From assembly GCA_001970955.1 (NCBI GenBank), contig MPUH01000064.1, positions 1-64,000 on the forward strand: a stretch of 64,000 nt of DNA. Reading direction: 5' to 3'. The notes under the pieces are model-generated. The model was not told where the DNA came from. It was given only the letters and a program-made list of their open reading frames with translations, and did not search any database. The translations under genes were made by a program, and so were the position numbers. Every line of letters begins with the position of its first letter. Position 1 is the first letter of the stretch. Shown piece after piece: positions 20,575 through 30,304 of the stretch. The DNA is from Stentor coeruleus (lineage: Eukaryota; Ciliophora; Heterotrichea; Heterotrichida; Stentoridae).

Positions 20575-22785
20575 ATGAAAGTCTCTCGTATAAAAATCCC
20601 AGAACTTGAAAACAGCATAGTATCTAATACAAAATCAGCCAATTACCAAATAAACAACCATGAAAAGTACGAAAACAAAACCCTTCCTGTCAATTTAAAC
20701 ATATTAAAATTCGTTCAAAACAAACATAACGAAAGATTAATAAAAGTCCTTTATCAAGATTCTGAGACCGAAGCTCCATCACAAGAATTCAAAGCTAATC
20801 TTATATATTTCTATGTATTTACCCTTATATACATACTAAGTTTAGGTGTTTTCGCAGTTTTACTTCACAATTCAGAATATTTATCTACTAAGCATTTACA
20901 AATTCATATGATATGCTTAGTTATTATTGGAATATTATCTATAATTATGTTGATATTTATTCTGAGGTCTAAGAAAATTATATTGAAAAGCAGGAATATT
21001 TTTTTGGTTATTGTGAGTTGTATGAATTTTTATCTGATTTTAGCTGATGAGAGGATTTTACATCAATTGACAGGAGAAAAATATCATGATAATAGATTAC
21101 CTTTGTCTATTGGGTTAGTTTGTAATATTGTTATGGCGAGAATTGTTTTGTTTGATTATTTCTTGTATGTTTTTATATTGGGGATATCTTCGTGTGTTAT
21201 GTTTTTAACCACACAATTAGCCCTTTCCGGGTATTCGATTTATGCAACACTAGCTGAAGTGACGGTTATTTCACTGTTTGTTGTTTTGCAGATTATTGAG
21301 TGTTATAGAGCGGATTATAGGATTAAACAGATGTTTTGGAGACAAGAACAGGAAGTGGTTGAAGTAGGTTCAAAAACCTCACTCAAAGAGCCTTATGGGG
21401 TTCCAGGGGTGAACATCGAATCAGAAAACGTCCTAATGCGTTGTGACAACATAGCTTCAAACCTCAAGCAAATAAGCCGAGTTGTCATCTATAAAGACGT
21501 GAAAAAACTCTTAAAAAAGTCCCTCAGTGATATCGACCAAATCAAACGCAAAGTAGCTCATGGAGGTTTTGAAACATCTCGTATTGAACTAAGCCAAGCA
21601 ATAGACTATGAAGATCGTGAATTTATAACCCAAAATTTCATGGAACTTAACTCAGTAAGAAATACCCTTCATCATCAAGGTACATTATCAGAATTAAGTG
21701 ATCGAGTTCGAGCTTTTCCTTTTAGTCGTTATGGGGTAAATGAATTAGAAAGTGTTTTATCAAGTTTAGGGAAGAATTGGAGTTTTGATATTTTCTTTAT
21801 CTATGATACCACTGGTCATAGTATTTCTATAGTTTCTAAGTATTTACTACAAAAATGGAGTATTGCTGAGAACTCAATGATTTCTGAAGATACAGCGACA
21901 AGGTACTTTGAAGAACTTGAAAATGTAAAAAATATTTAGGCTTATTATTCAAATCCTTATCATAATGCTTGTCATGCTTCAGATGTTTTACATTCTTTGT
22001 TGTATTTTATTCTTAATACGGATATACTTAAAAACCTTGTTCCTTTGAATTTACTTGCGGTTGTCTTGGCTGCACTTGGACATGATGTAGGCCACCCTGG
22101 ATTGACGAATAGGTTTTTAGTTAATAATCGTGACCGTTTAGCGATACAGTATAATGATAGTAGCGTATTAGAAAACATGCATTGTTCGACGACTTTTAGC
22201 CTTATGAACAAACCAGGGTGTAATTTGCTTGAAAGTCTTTCGCAGAGTGATTGGGTAAATTGTCGGAAATTAATTATTGAGATGATATTAGAAACTGATA
22301 TGAGTAAACATTTCGAAGTGTTGGCAAAGTTTAAAACTAGGGCGATTATATTGAGTGATTTGAATATAACTGACAATGAAGATAAATGTACAATTTTGGC
22401 TATGGGGTTAAAATGTGCTGATATTGCCCATAGTGCAAAAGATACTAATTTACATGTGAAATGGACAAAATTAGTATCAGAAGAGTTTTTTGCACAAGGA
22501 GATTTAGAGAAACAAAAGCAACAAAGTGTTTCTATGTATTGTGATAGAGAAACAACAGATTTACCTAAAAGCCAAGTTGGTTTTTTAAAAAATATATGCA
22601 TACCCCTTTATGAAGTCTGGGCAAAGCATTTAGATTCGGAACTGATCAATAGTATACCTTTGAATTTATTGAAAAATAATATGGCTTATTGGGAGAATAT
22701 GATTAAAAAAAGAAAAGGCACTGTTATTGCAAAAATACAAGATACGTGGAGAGATGAAGCTAAAAGAAGACAATCTGAGTATTAA
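20575..22785 (+). CDS. Membrane-anchored 3',5'-cyclic nucleotide phosphodiesterase (spliced)
   Basis: The exons are 20575-21924 and 21940-22785, giving 731 residues. It hydrolyses cAMP and/or cGMP. Splicing joins the class I PDE catalytic domain: PYHNACHASDV at about 456-466 directly after the intron, then GHDVGHPG at 497-504, SVLENMHC, LETDMSKHF and CADIAHSAK. The metal-binding His/Asp residues (His462, His498, Asp499 and the Asp of CADIAH) are present. Residues about 75-242 hold roughly six hydrophobic segments, so the enzyme is probably anchored in a membrane with the catalytic domain in the cytosol. A helical linker (about 250-400) separates the parts. No GAF domain is seen. Nucleotide specificity cannot be read from the sequence. 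Confidence 0.92.
21925..21939 (+). other. 15-nt intron of the phosphodiesterase gene
   Basis: GTAAAAAATATTTAG, phase 0, identical in sequence to the CDC14 intron at 31304-31318. Retention gives TAG just before the catalytic HNxxHA motif. Confidence 0.95.
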
Positions 22786-23361
22786 TAAAATTATTTATGA
22801 TATATGATAGGTATTGAGAGAGGGTTTAAGGAAATTATCATGGTTTTTTTAATAAGGTTTATTTAGATTGAGGATTTTTTGGTGATATGGGAGGTTTTTA
22901 AGGTTTTATGATGGGAGATGAAGTTTTATGAGGTTTTTTTTGTTTTTTAGAGAATTTATATGTGATATGGTTTTAGGATTGATACTATAAATCCTTCCTT
23001 ATTCCTCACTTAAATCCTTTCCAAAAAATATGCATCATATCTCCATCTTTTTCTTAATTCTAACTGCATCTCTAAACCTTCTACATCTTCAAAATTATTC
23101 TAATCATATAATCTACGCACAATTTTATATCCTCAAAGCCCTAAAAAAATAAAATACCTACGTATCAAAATGCAGAAAAAATGAATAAAAAACTCTTTAA
23201 TAATTTATAAAAAGGGTATGCTAATCACGAATCTACTAATTATTAGCTTCTCCTAACTTTGTAAACTTTTTCAAATTTCCTCCATTTACTTCATCCCAAC
23301 CCCAAGCGAAACTTGGTAAAGTGAACTCAAATCACTTCATTCTATTTTTTTATCTAAATTA
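22786..23361. other. Convergent intergenic region
   Basis: The left half is G-rich with no C over long stretches (22861-22920: 19 G, 0 C by hand count). The right half is C-rich from about 22985 (23041-23100: 18 C, 1 G). The switch marks the border between the two converging 3' flanks. No gene seen. Confidence 0.5.
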
Positions 23362-23970
23362 TTAACCTCGACAACACCCAGTCTGCACAGGCTTAGTCTG
23401 ATTTACTTTTGTCCCTTTAGGACCTGTAGTACCTACAGTTGCCCCAGGTGTAGCATTATTTAAAATACTTCTTGAAAGGGTCTCAAAAGCCAATTTTACA
23501 TTTTGAGAATTCTTTGCTGATGTTTCTATATATTGAATCCCTAATCGATCTGCTAATTCTTTAGCATCTTCAGTCCTCACAGCTCTTTGCGAATTCAAAT
23601 CAGCTTTATTTCCAATTAAAAGCTTTGGTACTGTTTTTTGCAAATAGTTCTGAGATTCGTCGTACCATCTTGTTATGTTTTGGAAGCTTGATGCATTAGT
23701 TATATCGAAAGCTAAGATAATCCCATGAGCCCCTCTGTAGTATGAAGCTACGATATTTTTAAACCTATCCTGACCGGCAGTATCCCATAGTTGAAGTTTG
23801 ATAACTTTACTATTCAGCTGAAATGTTGAAATCTTGAAGTCGACTCCAATTGTGGTTTGGAACTCAGGATTGAAAGTATCATCAACATATCTCAAAAGCA
23901 CAGAGGTTTTCCCAACAGCGCTATCTCCAATTAGTAGTACCTTAAACAAGTAATCATATTCTTGATCCAT
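23362..23970 (-). CDS. Rab-family small GTPase (Rab1/Rab8/Rab35-like)
   Basis: A 202-residue protein starting at ATG 23970 (MDQEYDYLFK); the frame extends 21 nt further upstream only to a TTG. All G motifs are present: GDSAVGKTS (P-loop), TTIGVDFK (switch I), WDTAGQDRF (switch II), GNKADL and ETSAK. The C-terminus ends in GCCRG, consistent with double geranylgeranylation, though the last two residues are unusual compared with plain CC or CXC endings. Rabs of this group direct vesicle traffic between ER, Golgi and plasma membrane. It lies 159 bp downstream of a TBC-domain gene on the same strand, which encodes a candidate GAP for Rabs; whether they form a pair is inference. Confidence 0.92.
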   Translation of the reverse strand: MDQEYDYLFKVLLIGDSAVGKTSVLLRYVDDTFNPEFQTTIGVDFKISTFQLNSKVIKLQLWDTAGQDRFKNIVASYYRGAHGIILAFDITNASSFQNITRWYDESQNYLQKTVPKLLIGNKADLNSQRAVRTEDAKELADRLGIQYIETSAKNSQNVKLAFETLSRSILNNATPGATVGTTGPKGTKVNQTKPVQTGCCRG

Positions 23971-24129
23971 ATTTACTATAAATCTTTTCAATATATAATA
24001 ATTTCTTATAACCTCCCTCAGCCAAATCCCTCCATCCTATCCAAAATAAGCCTAAACCTAAAAAACTCTAATTTTAACCCAAAAATCATCACATAATTTC
24101 CTCTATTAAATATTTTAACCCATTCTACC

Positions 24130-25857
24130 TTAAAAAATTCTGCAGTTCTTACAAGATGTTTTGCCCATCCTATCTTTCTTTGTCTCTTGCTTACTCAATG
24201 TCCTAATCCCATCCTCATCAGTCTTAAAATGGCTACTAAAACACGAATACAACGCTGGATCTGCCTTAACAGCTAATAAAAAATCTCTAAAACATAATAT
24301 ATCTCCACTAGCCTCACATATTTTATTCAACTTCTCTCTAATATCTTCAATATTCAAAGCTCCAGGCATTGAACTCTCAAGCCCTGTATCTCTATAAGGT
24401 TTTATAATACTTTCAATTAAATCATTCATTTCATTAGGTTGCAAAAACCCAGATTTATCAGCATCATAAACATCAAAACATATCTTAAGTTTATCTTCAA
24501 AATCTCCTTTCATCATGATACTAATACAAATAGTAAGTTCTCTAAAATCCAATAATCCTGATTTATCTTCATCAAAACGATCAAAAATCAACCCTGCACT
24601 TGCTGATAAATGAGGACTTATATCAGAAATTATCTTAATAAAATCTTCTCTTCTAATCCCAGACTCATATGTTGCTTTATCAAAACTCTCTTGATTAGTT
24701 TTTGGTAGTTTTATAGTATATCTATTTGATTGTCTAACACCTTCTTGTAAATAATCTTCAAATATTTTACCTATTTGATTTATTTCTTCTTCGTTTAAGT
24801 TAGATACTTTTTGTAATCTTTTCATTGACAGTTTTTCACAGTATTTCCATTGTCTAGCACGCATTTCTCTAGCTTGATGCCTTAGATCTTCAACTCTTTT
24901 TATTGTGATTTCGACTTTTAGACGGTCATATTCTTGTGATAATTCGTTTATGATTCTTTTTTCTGGAAGTTGTTTGAGAATATTTAAAGGATGATGTTCT
25001 GAACGGATTTCTTGATCTGAAATGCTTACTAAAGAGACAACGCCGCATATAAGAGGGACTGAGCTTTCTAACATGAGTTTATCCCAAAGAAAAATACAGG
25101 CTTCAAGGTCGACTGTGTTGACGAAAAGTTGGATAAGAACCTGGAGGGAAAAGAAATCGGAAAACTGCTCGGCTGGATAAGGGCACTTTGGGATACTGGG
25201 AATTAGTTTATTGAGGAAACCAGCTATGGTTGAACTTTCTATATAAAAACCATTAAGTGAGTTACCGTGCTTGGCCCCAATGTAGAAATCAGGAAGAAGC
25301 CATTTCTCGACTAGGTAGCTTAGAGTCCAAAAAGCACTATTATGATCCATAAACACTAACAACCACATACACACATAGCTCATCCCTTGACAATACCCTA
25401 TATTCCTATTTCTTGCACAATAAGCTCTAAGTACCCGACAAATATCTTCCCGATAGGTTTTTTTCATTATCCTTTTTAAAAGCTCATGATACTCCCATTC
25501 AAATATTTCAGGATCAGTCCTTCCCATCATAACATCTTTTTTTATCGCCTCTTCATCATCTTCTGAAATCTCTATTTTCATATAAGTTTCTATATTCCCC
25601 TGATTTTCATTCATATAATTTTCAACCCCACTTGTCGCCAGCCATGTTCTCCCTTTATTACTGAGCTCTGCCCATTTAAGATTGTGGCTTTCAATTACTT
25701 CGCTAATTTTTTGTAAGTGTTTTGAACATGATAGGCATACTGGTAGGCAAGGACTATTTTCAGATGAGTAGATTTTCATGTTTTTAATGGGAGGATTGAG
25801 GATTTTTGTACAAAGTCCACAGTAAATTTCAGTTGTACTTTCTTCGTACAAGGACAT
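24130..25857 (-). CDS. TBC-domain RabGAP-like protein with C-terminal EF-hands
   Basis: A 575-residue protein. Residues 13-44 contain two CxxC pairs (CGLC, CLSC), a possible zinc site. The TBC domain spans about 70-300: VLRAYCARNRNIGYCQGMS resembles TBC1D8/9, with the glutamine finger region YCQG intact. The arginine-finger motif reads IKKDVMMGRT, with two residues more than the usual IxxDxxRT spacing. Two canonical EF loops follow at 429-440 (DEDKSGLLDFRE) and 465-476 (DADKSGFLQPNE), so the order TBC then EF-hand matches TBC1D8/9-type proteins without their GRAM domains. The protein ends CKNCRIF, which could be a CaaX-like prenylation signal (CRIF). Rab GTP hydrolysis is the likely role. Confidence 0.88.
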   Translation of the reverse strand: MSLYEESTTEIYCGLCTKILNPPIKNMKIYSSENSPCLPVCLSCSKHLQKISEVIESHNLKWAELSNKGRTWLATSGVENYMNENQGNIETYMKIEISEDDEEAIKKDVMMGRTDPEIFEWEYHELLKRIMKKTYREDICRVLRAYCARNRNIGYCQGMSYVCMWLLVFMDHNSAFWTLSYLVEKWLLPDFYIGAKHGNSLNGFYIESSTIAGFLNKLIPSIPKCPYPAEQFSDFFSLQVLIQLFVNTVDLEACIFLWDKLMLESSVPLICGVVSLVSISDQEIRSEHHPLNILKQLPEKRIINELSQEYDRLKVEITIKRVEDLRHQAREMRARQWKYCEKLSMKRLQKVSNLNEEEINQIGKIFEDYLQEGVRQSNRYTIKLPKTNQESFDKATYESGIRREDFIKIISDISPHLSASAGLIFDRFDEDKSGLLDFRELTICISIMMKGDFEDKLKICFDVYDADKSGFLQPNEMNDLIESIIKPYRDTGLESSMPGALNIEDIREKLNKICEASGDILCFRDFLLAVKADPALYSCFSSHFKTDEDGIRTLSKQETKKDRMGKTSCKNCRIF

Positions 25858-26247
25858 TTTGTTAATAATAAGGCAACATTTTTTGACTTGGATTTTAAAT
25901 CATGAATTGATATTAAAATATAAGATTATGATGATAAGAATAAGTAGTTGAGGATTTAATATGAAAGGATTTTGGATTGGAAAAGTGAAAAGGTTTGGGG
26001 AAGGGGTTGTGAGAGGAAAATTAGATAATTTTCAGTGTTATGGAATTTGGGGTGATTAAGAAAGTAGCTAGTTTAATGATTTAGTTTATGTGTAATTAAA
26101 TACTGTTTTCAGAAAGAAATAAGTATTTCTACCATTCCAAACATACACTTTTTTATCTTTGAATACTCATAATTACCCTTTTAATAAATCTTCTTATTGC
26201 ACTATTAAAATTTATCCATTTCATCATACTTAAATAACTATTACTTC
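25858..26247. other. Intergenic region between TBC and UNG genes
   Basis: G-rich on the plus strand up to about 26080 (5' flank of the TBC gene), then C-rich (3' flank of UNG). No gene seen. Confidence 0.45.
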
Positions 26248-27105
26248 TTATCCATCAAGTCTCCAATCAATCTCAGTCTTACCAACACTTTTCAAATACT
26301 CATTAGCTCTTGAAAAATGTCCACATGAATAAAAGCCACCTTTTGATGCTGAGAGTGGTGAAGGATGACATGCTTCAAGGATTAAATGTTTTTTCTTATC
26401 AACAGATTTAGCTTTTTCTTGTGCATAAGCTCCCCATAGCATAAAAACTACTCCATTACAATCCCGGTTAATTACTTTGATAACCTCATCAGTAAAGCTT
26501 TCCCACCCTTTTTTCGAATGTGAATTCGCGCTACCTTGTCTTACTGTAAGTACTGCATTAAGCATAAAAACTCCTTGACGAGCCCATGCTGATAAATCTC
26601 CATGTTTCTGTGGAGTAAAGTTTAGTTTTTTATCTTGTTGCAAACATTTATATATGTTTCTTAAACTTCCAGGGACAGCGACTCCTCTATGAACAGAAAA
26701 ACTTAATCCCATAGCTTCAACTGGTCCAGGATAAGGGTCTTGTCCTACAACTACAACTTTTATGTTGTTAAATGGAGTAAGCCTGAAAGCGGTAAATATT
26801 TCTCCTGCAGGTGGTCTACAAGTATGTTCGCTATATTCTCTACTTACCCAAGTGTATATATTTCGAAGTTTTCCTCCAGTTAAGTAACTATCTAAAGCTG
26901 TTCTCCATGAGCTGTCCATTTGTTCAAGCCAATTGTCATATGATATATCAGACGATTGTCCTTGAGGCGCGGAAGGGTTGGCTGTAGAATTTTCTTCAGG
27001 GTTTTGGGATTTTTTAGTCTTTTTTTGTGCTTTTGGTGGGGCTTTTTTCTCTTCTTCGGGTTGTTTGGAAGTTTCTGACGATTTCCGAGTGACGAATTTA
27101 TCCAT
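26248..27105 (-). CDS. UNG: Uracil-DNA glycosylase, family 1
   Basis: A 285-residue enzyme that removes uracil from DNA to start base-excision repair. Residues 1-50 are a basic, Lys/Pro-rich leader that could direct it to the nucleus. The catalytic domain (about 55-280) has motif A GQDPYP at 121-126 with the catalytic Asp123, GLSFSV, the LNAVLTVRQGSANSH block around 182-196 and motif B HPSPLSASKGGF at 247-258. Motif A ends in Pro where the animal and Escherichia coli enzymes have His (GQDPYH). Proline there is known from actinobacterial UNG, so the enzyme is probably active. No mitochondrial presequence is obvious. Confidence 0.94.
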   Translation of the reverse strand: MDKFVTRKSSETSKQPEEEKKAPPKAQKKTKKSQNPEENSTANPSAPQGQSSDISYDNWLEQMDSSWRTALDSYLTGGKLRNIYTWVSREYSEHTCRPPAGEIFTAFRLTPFNNIKVVVVGQDPYPGPVEAMGLSFSVHRGVAVPGSLRNIYKCLQQDKKLNFTPQKHGDLSAWARQGVFMLNAVLTVRQGSANSHSKKGWESFTDEVIKVINRDCNGVVFMLWGAYAQEKAKSVDKKKHLILEACHPSPLSASKGGFYSCGHFSRANEYLKSVGKTEIDWRLDG

Positions 27106-27136
27106 TTATTTTGTTAGGTTAAATGTGTATATTTAA

Positions 27137-27252
27137 TATAAGGTAAATAGAAAATGTGGGTTTAGGACAATAGTTATGATTTAAAGGGATTTATTATAAG
27201 GTAAATAGAAAATGTGGGTTTAGGACAATAGTTATGATTTAAAGGGATTTAT
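27137..27252. repeat. 58-bp perfect tandem duplication
   Basis: The unit beginning TATAAGGTAAATAG occurs at 27137-27194 and again at 27195-27252 without difference, between the UNG start and the next gene. It appears to be a recent duplication of part of the shared upstream region. Confidence 0.92.
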
Positions 27253-27319
27253 TATACAGATTTTGATAATTATAATACAAAATATTACAATACCAAAAAT
27301 ATATAAAAATACAGTTATA

Positions 27320-28087
27320 ATGGAAGAAGATCTTGAAAGAGCTCTAGGGGAAAAGGGCCGAGAATTACAGGTAGCACTTGAAGAACTTCGAGTAAAAGAG
27401 TTTGGTTACAAAGTTAACGAACTCAAGTCAACTTTACCCTCGTTAGGAAGGTGTGTAATTTGTACTTTACGCTTACCATGCAAACATTTTTCAAACGTAT
27501 CTGAAATGCCAGCTGCAGAATTACCAGTTAAAGAAAATTTTTCTGTAAAGGCATATACAAAAAATCTTGATGTTTCTGATATAATGCCAAGACTCCCAAA
27601 TATTGAAAAAAAGGAATTTAGTATAAGATATAGAGGAAGAGATAATAAATATAGTATTCCTACACAGCAAAGAGCTGTATCACTTCCTAATGCACAAAAA
27701 CTTAAACTTATAGAGAAAATTGAAACTTATCGAGAAGAGAAAATTCGTAAGGAAATTGAAAAAATACAGGAAATGAAAGAAATTGAAATTCGAGCAAAAA
27801 AAGAATTTCAAGCAAATGAAGCTAAAAGACTAAAACATGTTATAATACAAAAGGATAAACTGGAAAAATATAAGGAAGATCTTAGGAAACGTAATGAACA
27901 ATTAAAGATGTATTTTGAAGAAGAAGCGAAAAGAAAGAGAATTGAGGAAGAAAAGCATCAGAAATATATTTATATGAAAAAAAAAGAACTTGAAGAGTAT
28001 TATGAAAAGAAAAAAATGATGGAAAATATTTCAAAACAGAAAGTTCAGGATTTGGAAAGAGAAGTAGTTAATGCTAAAGAACATTAA
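27320..28087 (+). CDS. Coiled-coil protein, 255 aa
   Basis: Starts at ATG 27320 (MEEDLERALGEKGRE); an in-frame TTG upstream at 27263 is not needed. Residues 45-57 hold a small Cys cluster (CVICTLRLPCKHF). From about 130 to the end the protein is an almost continuous charged helix rich in Glu and Lys (RKRIEEEKHQKYIYMKKKELE). I do not recognise the family; it resembles small ciliary or basal-body coiled-coil proteins in composition only. It is divergent from UNG, sharing the upstream region with the 58-bp duplication. Confidence 0.7.
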   Translation: MEEDLERALGEKGRELQVALEELRVKEFGYKVNELKSTLPSLGRCVICTLRLPCKHFSNVSEMPAAELPVKENFSVKAYTKNLDVSDIMPRLPNIEKKEFSIRYRGRDNKYSIPTQQRAVSLPNAQKLKLIEKIETYREEKIRKEIEKIQEMKEIEIRAKKEFQANEAKRLKHVIIQKDKLEKYKEDLRKRNEQLKMYFEEEAKRKRIEEEKHQKYIYMKKKELEEYYEKKKMMENISKQKVQDLEREVVNAKEH

Positions 28088-28308
28088 AAAATAAACACAA
28101 TCTTCATATGAAAATATCACTAACTTCGCATTTATTATAGGCCAATTTTTCTATATCATAAAAAATCAATGTATATTTTCTTAATATTATATAAAACCTA
28201 ATATTCTTCCTAATTTCCATATCTTAAATATCACAAATAAAACTTTTTTTTATTCCCTCTAAAATCCTAACCTCATCTACTTTACCTTTAAAACATTTTA
28301 CTCAATAA

Positions 28309-29703
28309 ATGGAAGAAGTTAATGTATCAGAAGGCAAAAGCATTGAAAATAGTCTTTATATAACCGCAATGGTTCCAGAGTTTTCTAATCAAATAAGCAT
28401 TGATGATAGTTTAGAAAATAGTTTCATATGCGAGAAATCACATATTTTAGAAGAGAACTTTAAAAACCCAACTGAAACCCAAGAAGAAATACTTTTTGAA
28501 CTCCAAGAAGAAAAAATTCTTGAAGAAAAACCATTTGAAGACGTGAATTTGACTGAAACATTAAAAGAACCTGTACTTCCAGTTGAAAATCCTGAAGAAA
28601 TTTATAATCAACTTATAGAAGAAGATGAGAAAAAAGTTATAGACAAAGATAAAGTGTTAATAAAAAAAGCTAAAATGGTATATGAAGGGATATTCGGTTC
28701 AAATAGTTATTTTGTTTATGAAATTCATACATGGATTGATGAGAAAAACTATAAAGTCAATCGTCGATATAAGGATTTTGAATGGCTTTATAAGGTATTA
28801 AAAGAAAACTATAAAGGAATGAGTGTCCCACCACTGCCTAAAAAAACTTTACCTTTTATGCAAGACAGTCGAACTGCAGAGATCAGAAAAAATAAACTGG
28901 AAAAATGCTTAGAAATACTATTACGGCATAGTACATTGAAAAAAAGCAAACAATTGTATTTTTTTCTCACATCCCACGATCTAGAGTTCAGTAAAATCAA
29001 AGAAAACATGAAAATCCCTTCATACTCTTTCAAATATAACGACCTTGAAGATGCAATTGACCAAATTATCTCGAAAATACAAGCTAAAATGAACCAGATT
29101 TTCTCTTTAAGGATTCTCCCTTTTAGTAAAGACTTAATAAAAATTGACAAGTACCTAACAAGCCTCCAAGTCCCATCTTATTCATTGTCTACAGCTTTTT
29201 TAATGGTCATCAATTCACATCGAAAATCAAATTTTATTATAGAAAATATGCATTTTACTCATTCTAATGACTTTCATCGAGCTATGCAAATACAAAAGCA
29301 TGAAATTGTTGATTATGAAAACTCTATATTGTGTATATCAAACCATCTTTGTACTGAAACTTTGAAAATCGAAGCTTTAAAAGGGGCGATTGAAGATTAT
29401 AAAAATGCATTGAAAAAATACTCAGAATTAGAAACTCTGATTGAAAGAAAAGCATTAAAAGCTTATAAAAGTTTAGATAATAGTGAAAGGTATTTGGCTG
29501 AAATTGAAATGATTACTTTGGATATAAAAAAGATTGAAAAACAAGTAAATTGTATTGAAGGGAATATAAAAAATGATAAGATTTGGTTTCAAGTAGAAAG
29601 AGATGAACAGTTTGAGGATATTCTTAATAAGGTTTTTGAGATTAATTGGAGGAAAGCTGTTAAGGAGGAGGAGTTTTGGCTAAGGCAAAAGCATAGTTTA
29701 TAG
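28309..29703 (+). CDS. PX-domain sorting nexin
   Basis: A 464-residue protein. Residues 1-110 are acidic and disordered. The PX domain covers about 118-222 with the phosphoinositide-binding signature: RRYKDFEWLY at 152-161, VPPLPKKTLP at 173-182 and the arginine-containing helix SRTAEIRKNKLEKCLE. Residues 225-460 are helical and fit a BAR-like domain, as in SNX1/2-type or SNX7/30-type proteins that bind and bend endosomal membranes. The BAR assignment is by position and helix pattern only. Intronless. Confidence 0.87.
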   Translation: MEEVNVSEGKSIENSLYITAMVPEFSNQISIDDSLENSFICEKSHILEENFKNPTETQEEILFELQEEKILEEKPFEDVNLTETLKEPVLPVENPEEIYNQLIEEDEKKVIDKDKVLIKKAKMVYEGIFGSNSYFVYEIHTWIDEKNYKVNRRYKDFEWLYKVLKENYKGMSVPPLPKKTLPFMQDSRTAEIRKNKLEKCLEILLRHSTLKKSKQLYFFLTSHDLEFSKIKENMKIPSYSFKYNDLEDAIDQIISKIQAKMNQIFSLRILPFSKDLIKIDKYLTSLQVPSYSLSTAFLMVINSHRKSNFIIENMHFTHSNDFHRAMQIQKHEIVDYENSILCISNHLCTETLKIEALKGAIEDYKNALKKYSELETLIERKALKAYKSLDNSERYLAEIEMITLDIKKIEKQVNCIEGNIKNDKIWFQVERDEQFEDILNKVFEINWRKAVKEEEFWLRQKHSL

Positions 29704-30304
29704 GGTATGTTGAAGTTGTTATAATTATAATGTTTTGATAGATACTATTGAAGGAAACTTTTTGCGGTTTTTTATGGTATTTTTTTTTTTGAAGCTAGAA
29801 ATAAGATTTGTATTTAAATGCGGGGATAGGCTAGTTTGGGATAAAAGTAGGGTTTAAGAGGAGGATTTAGTTTTTTAAGTTTGAAAAAATCCTTTTTAGG
29901 ATGATTCTTTAAGATTTTAATACAATTGACGATTTCAGTTTGATACTCACAAATTTTATTTAATATACAATTGTTAGATTTAATACAAACATACTTTTAT
30001 ACCCACAAAATCCATAAACTACCTCTATACAATTTATTCCTAAAAACCCTTAAAACATTCATCACCTAATTCTCAATCAAAAAAATCCTAAAACTCCTCA
30101 ACTAACCCTATAAAACCATAACACCAAATCCAAAAAATCATCAAAGCACCATTTCCCAACCAAAAAGCCAATAAAACAATTTCTTACCTTCTATTCAACA
30201 CCACCTTCCACTTTTTTCCTCCCACACAATCCCTACCTTTTCATTTCCTTCAAACAATTTTTTAAGAATTATCAACCATCCTAAACATATAACAATATAA
30301 TAAA
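29704..30304. other. Intergenic region, no gene seen
   Basis: G/T-rich up to about 29900, then strongly C-rich, G-poor sequence upstream of CDC14, with strings such as AAAATCCTAAAACTCC. No RNA gene or coding frame. Confidence 0.5.
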
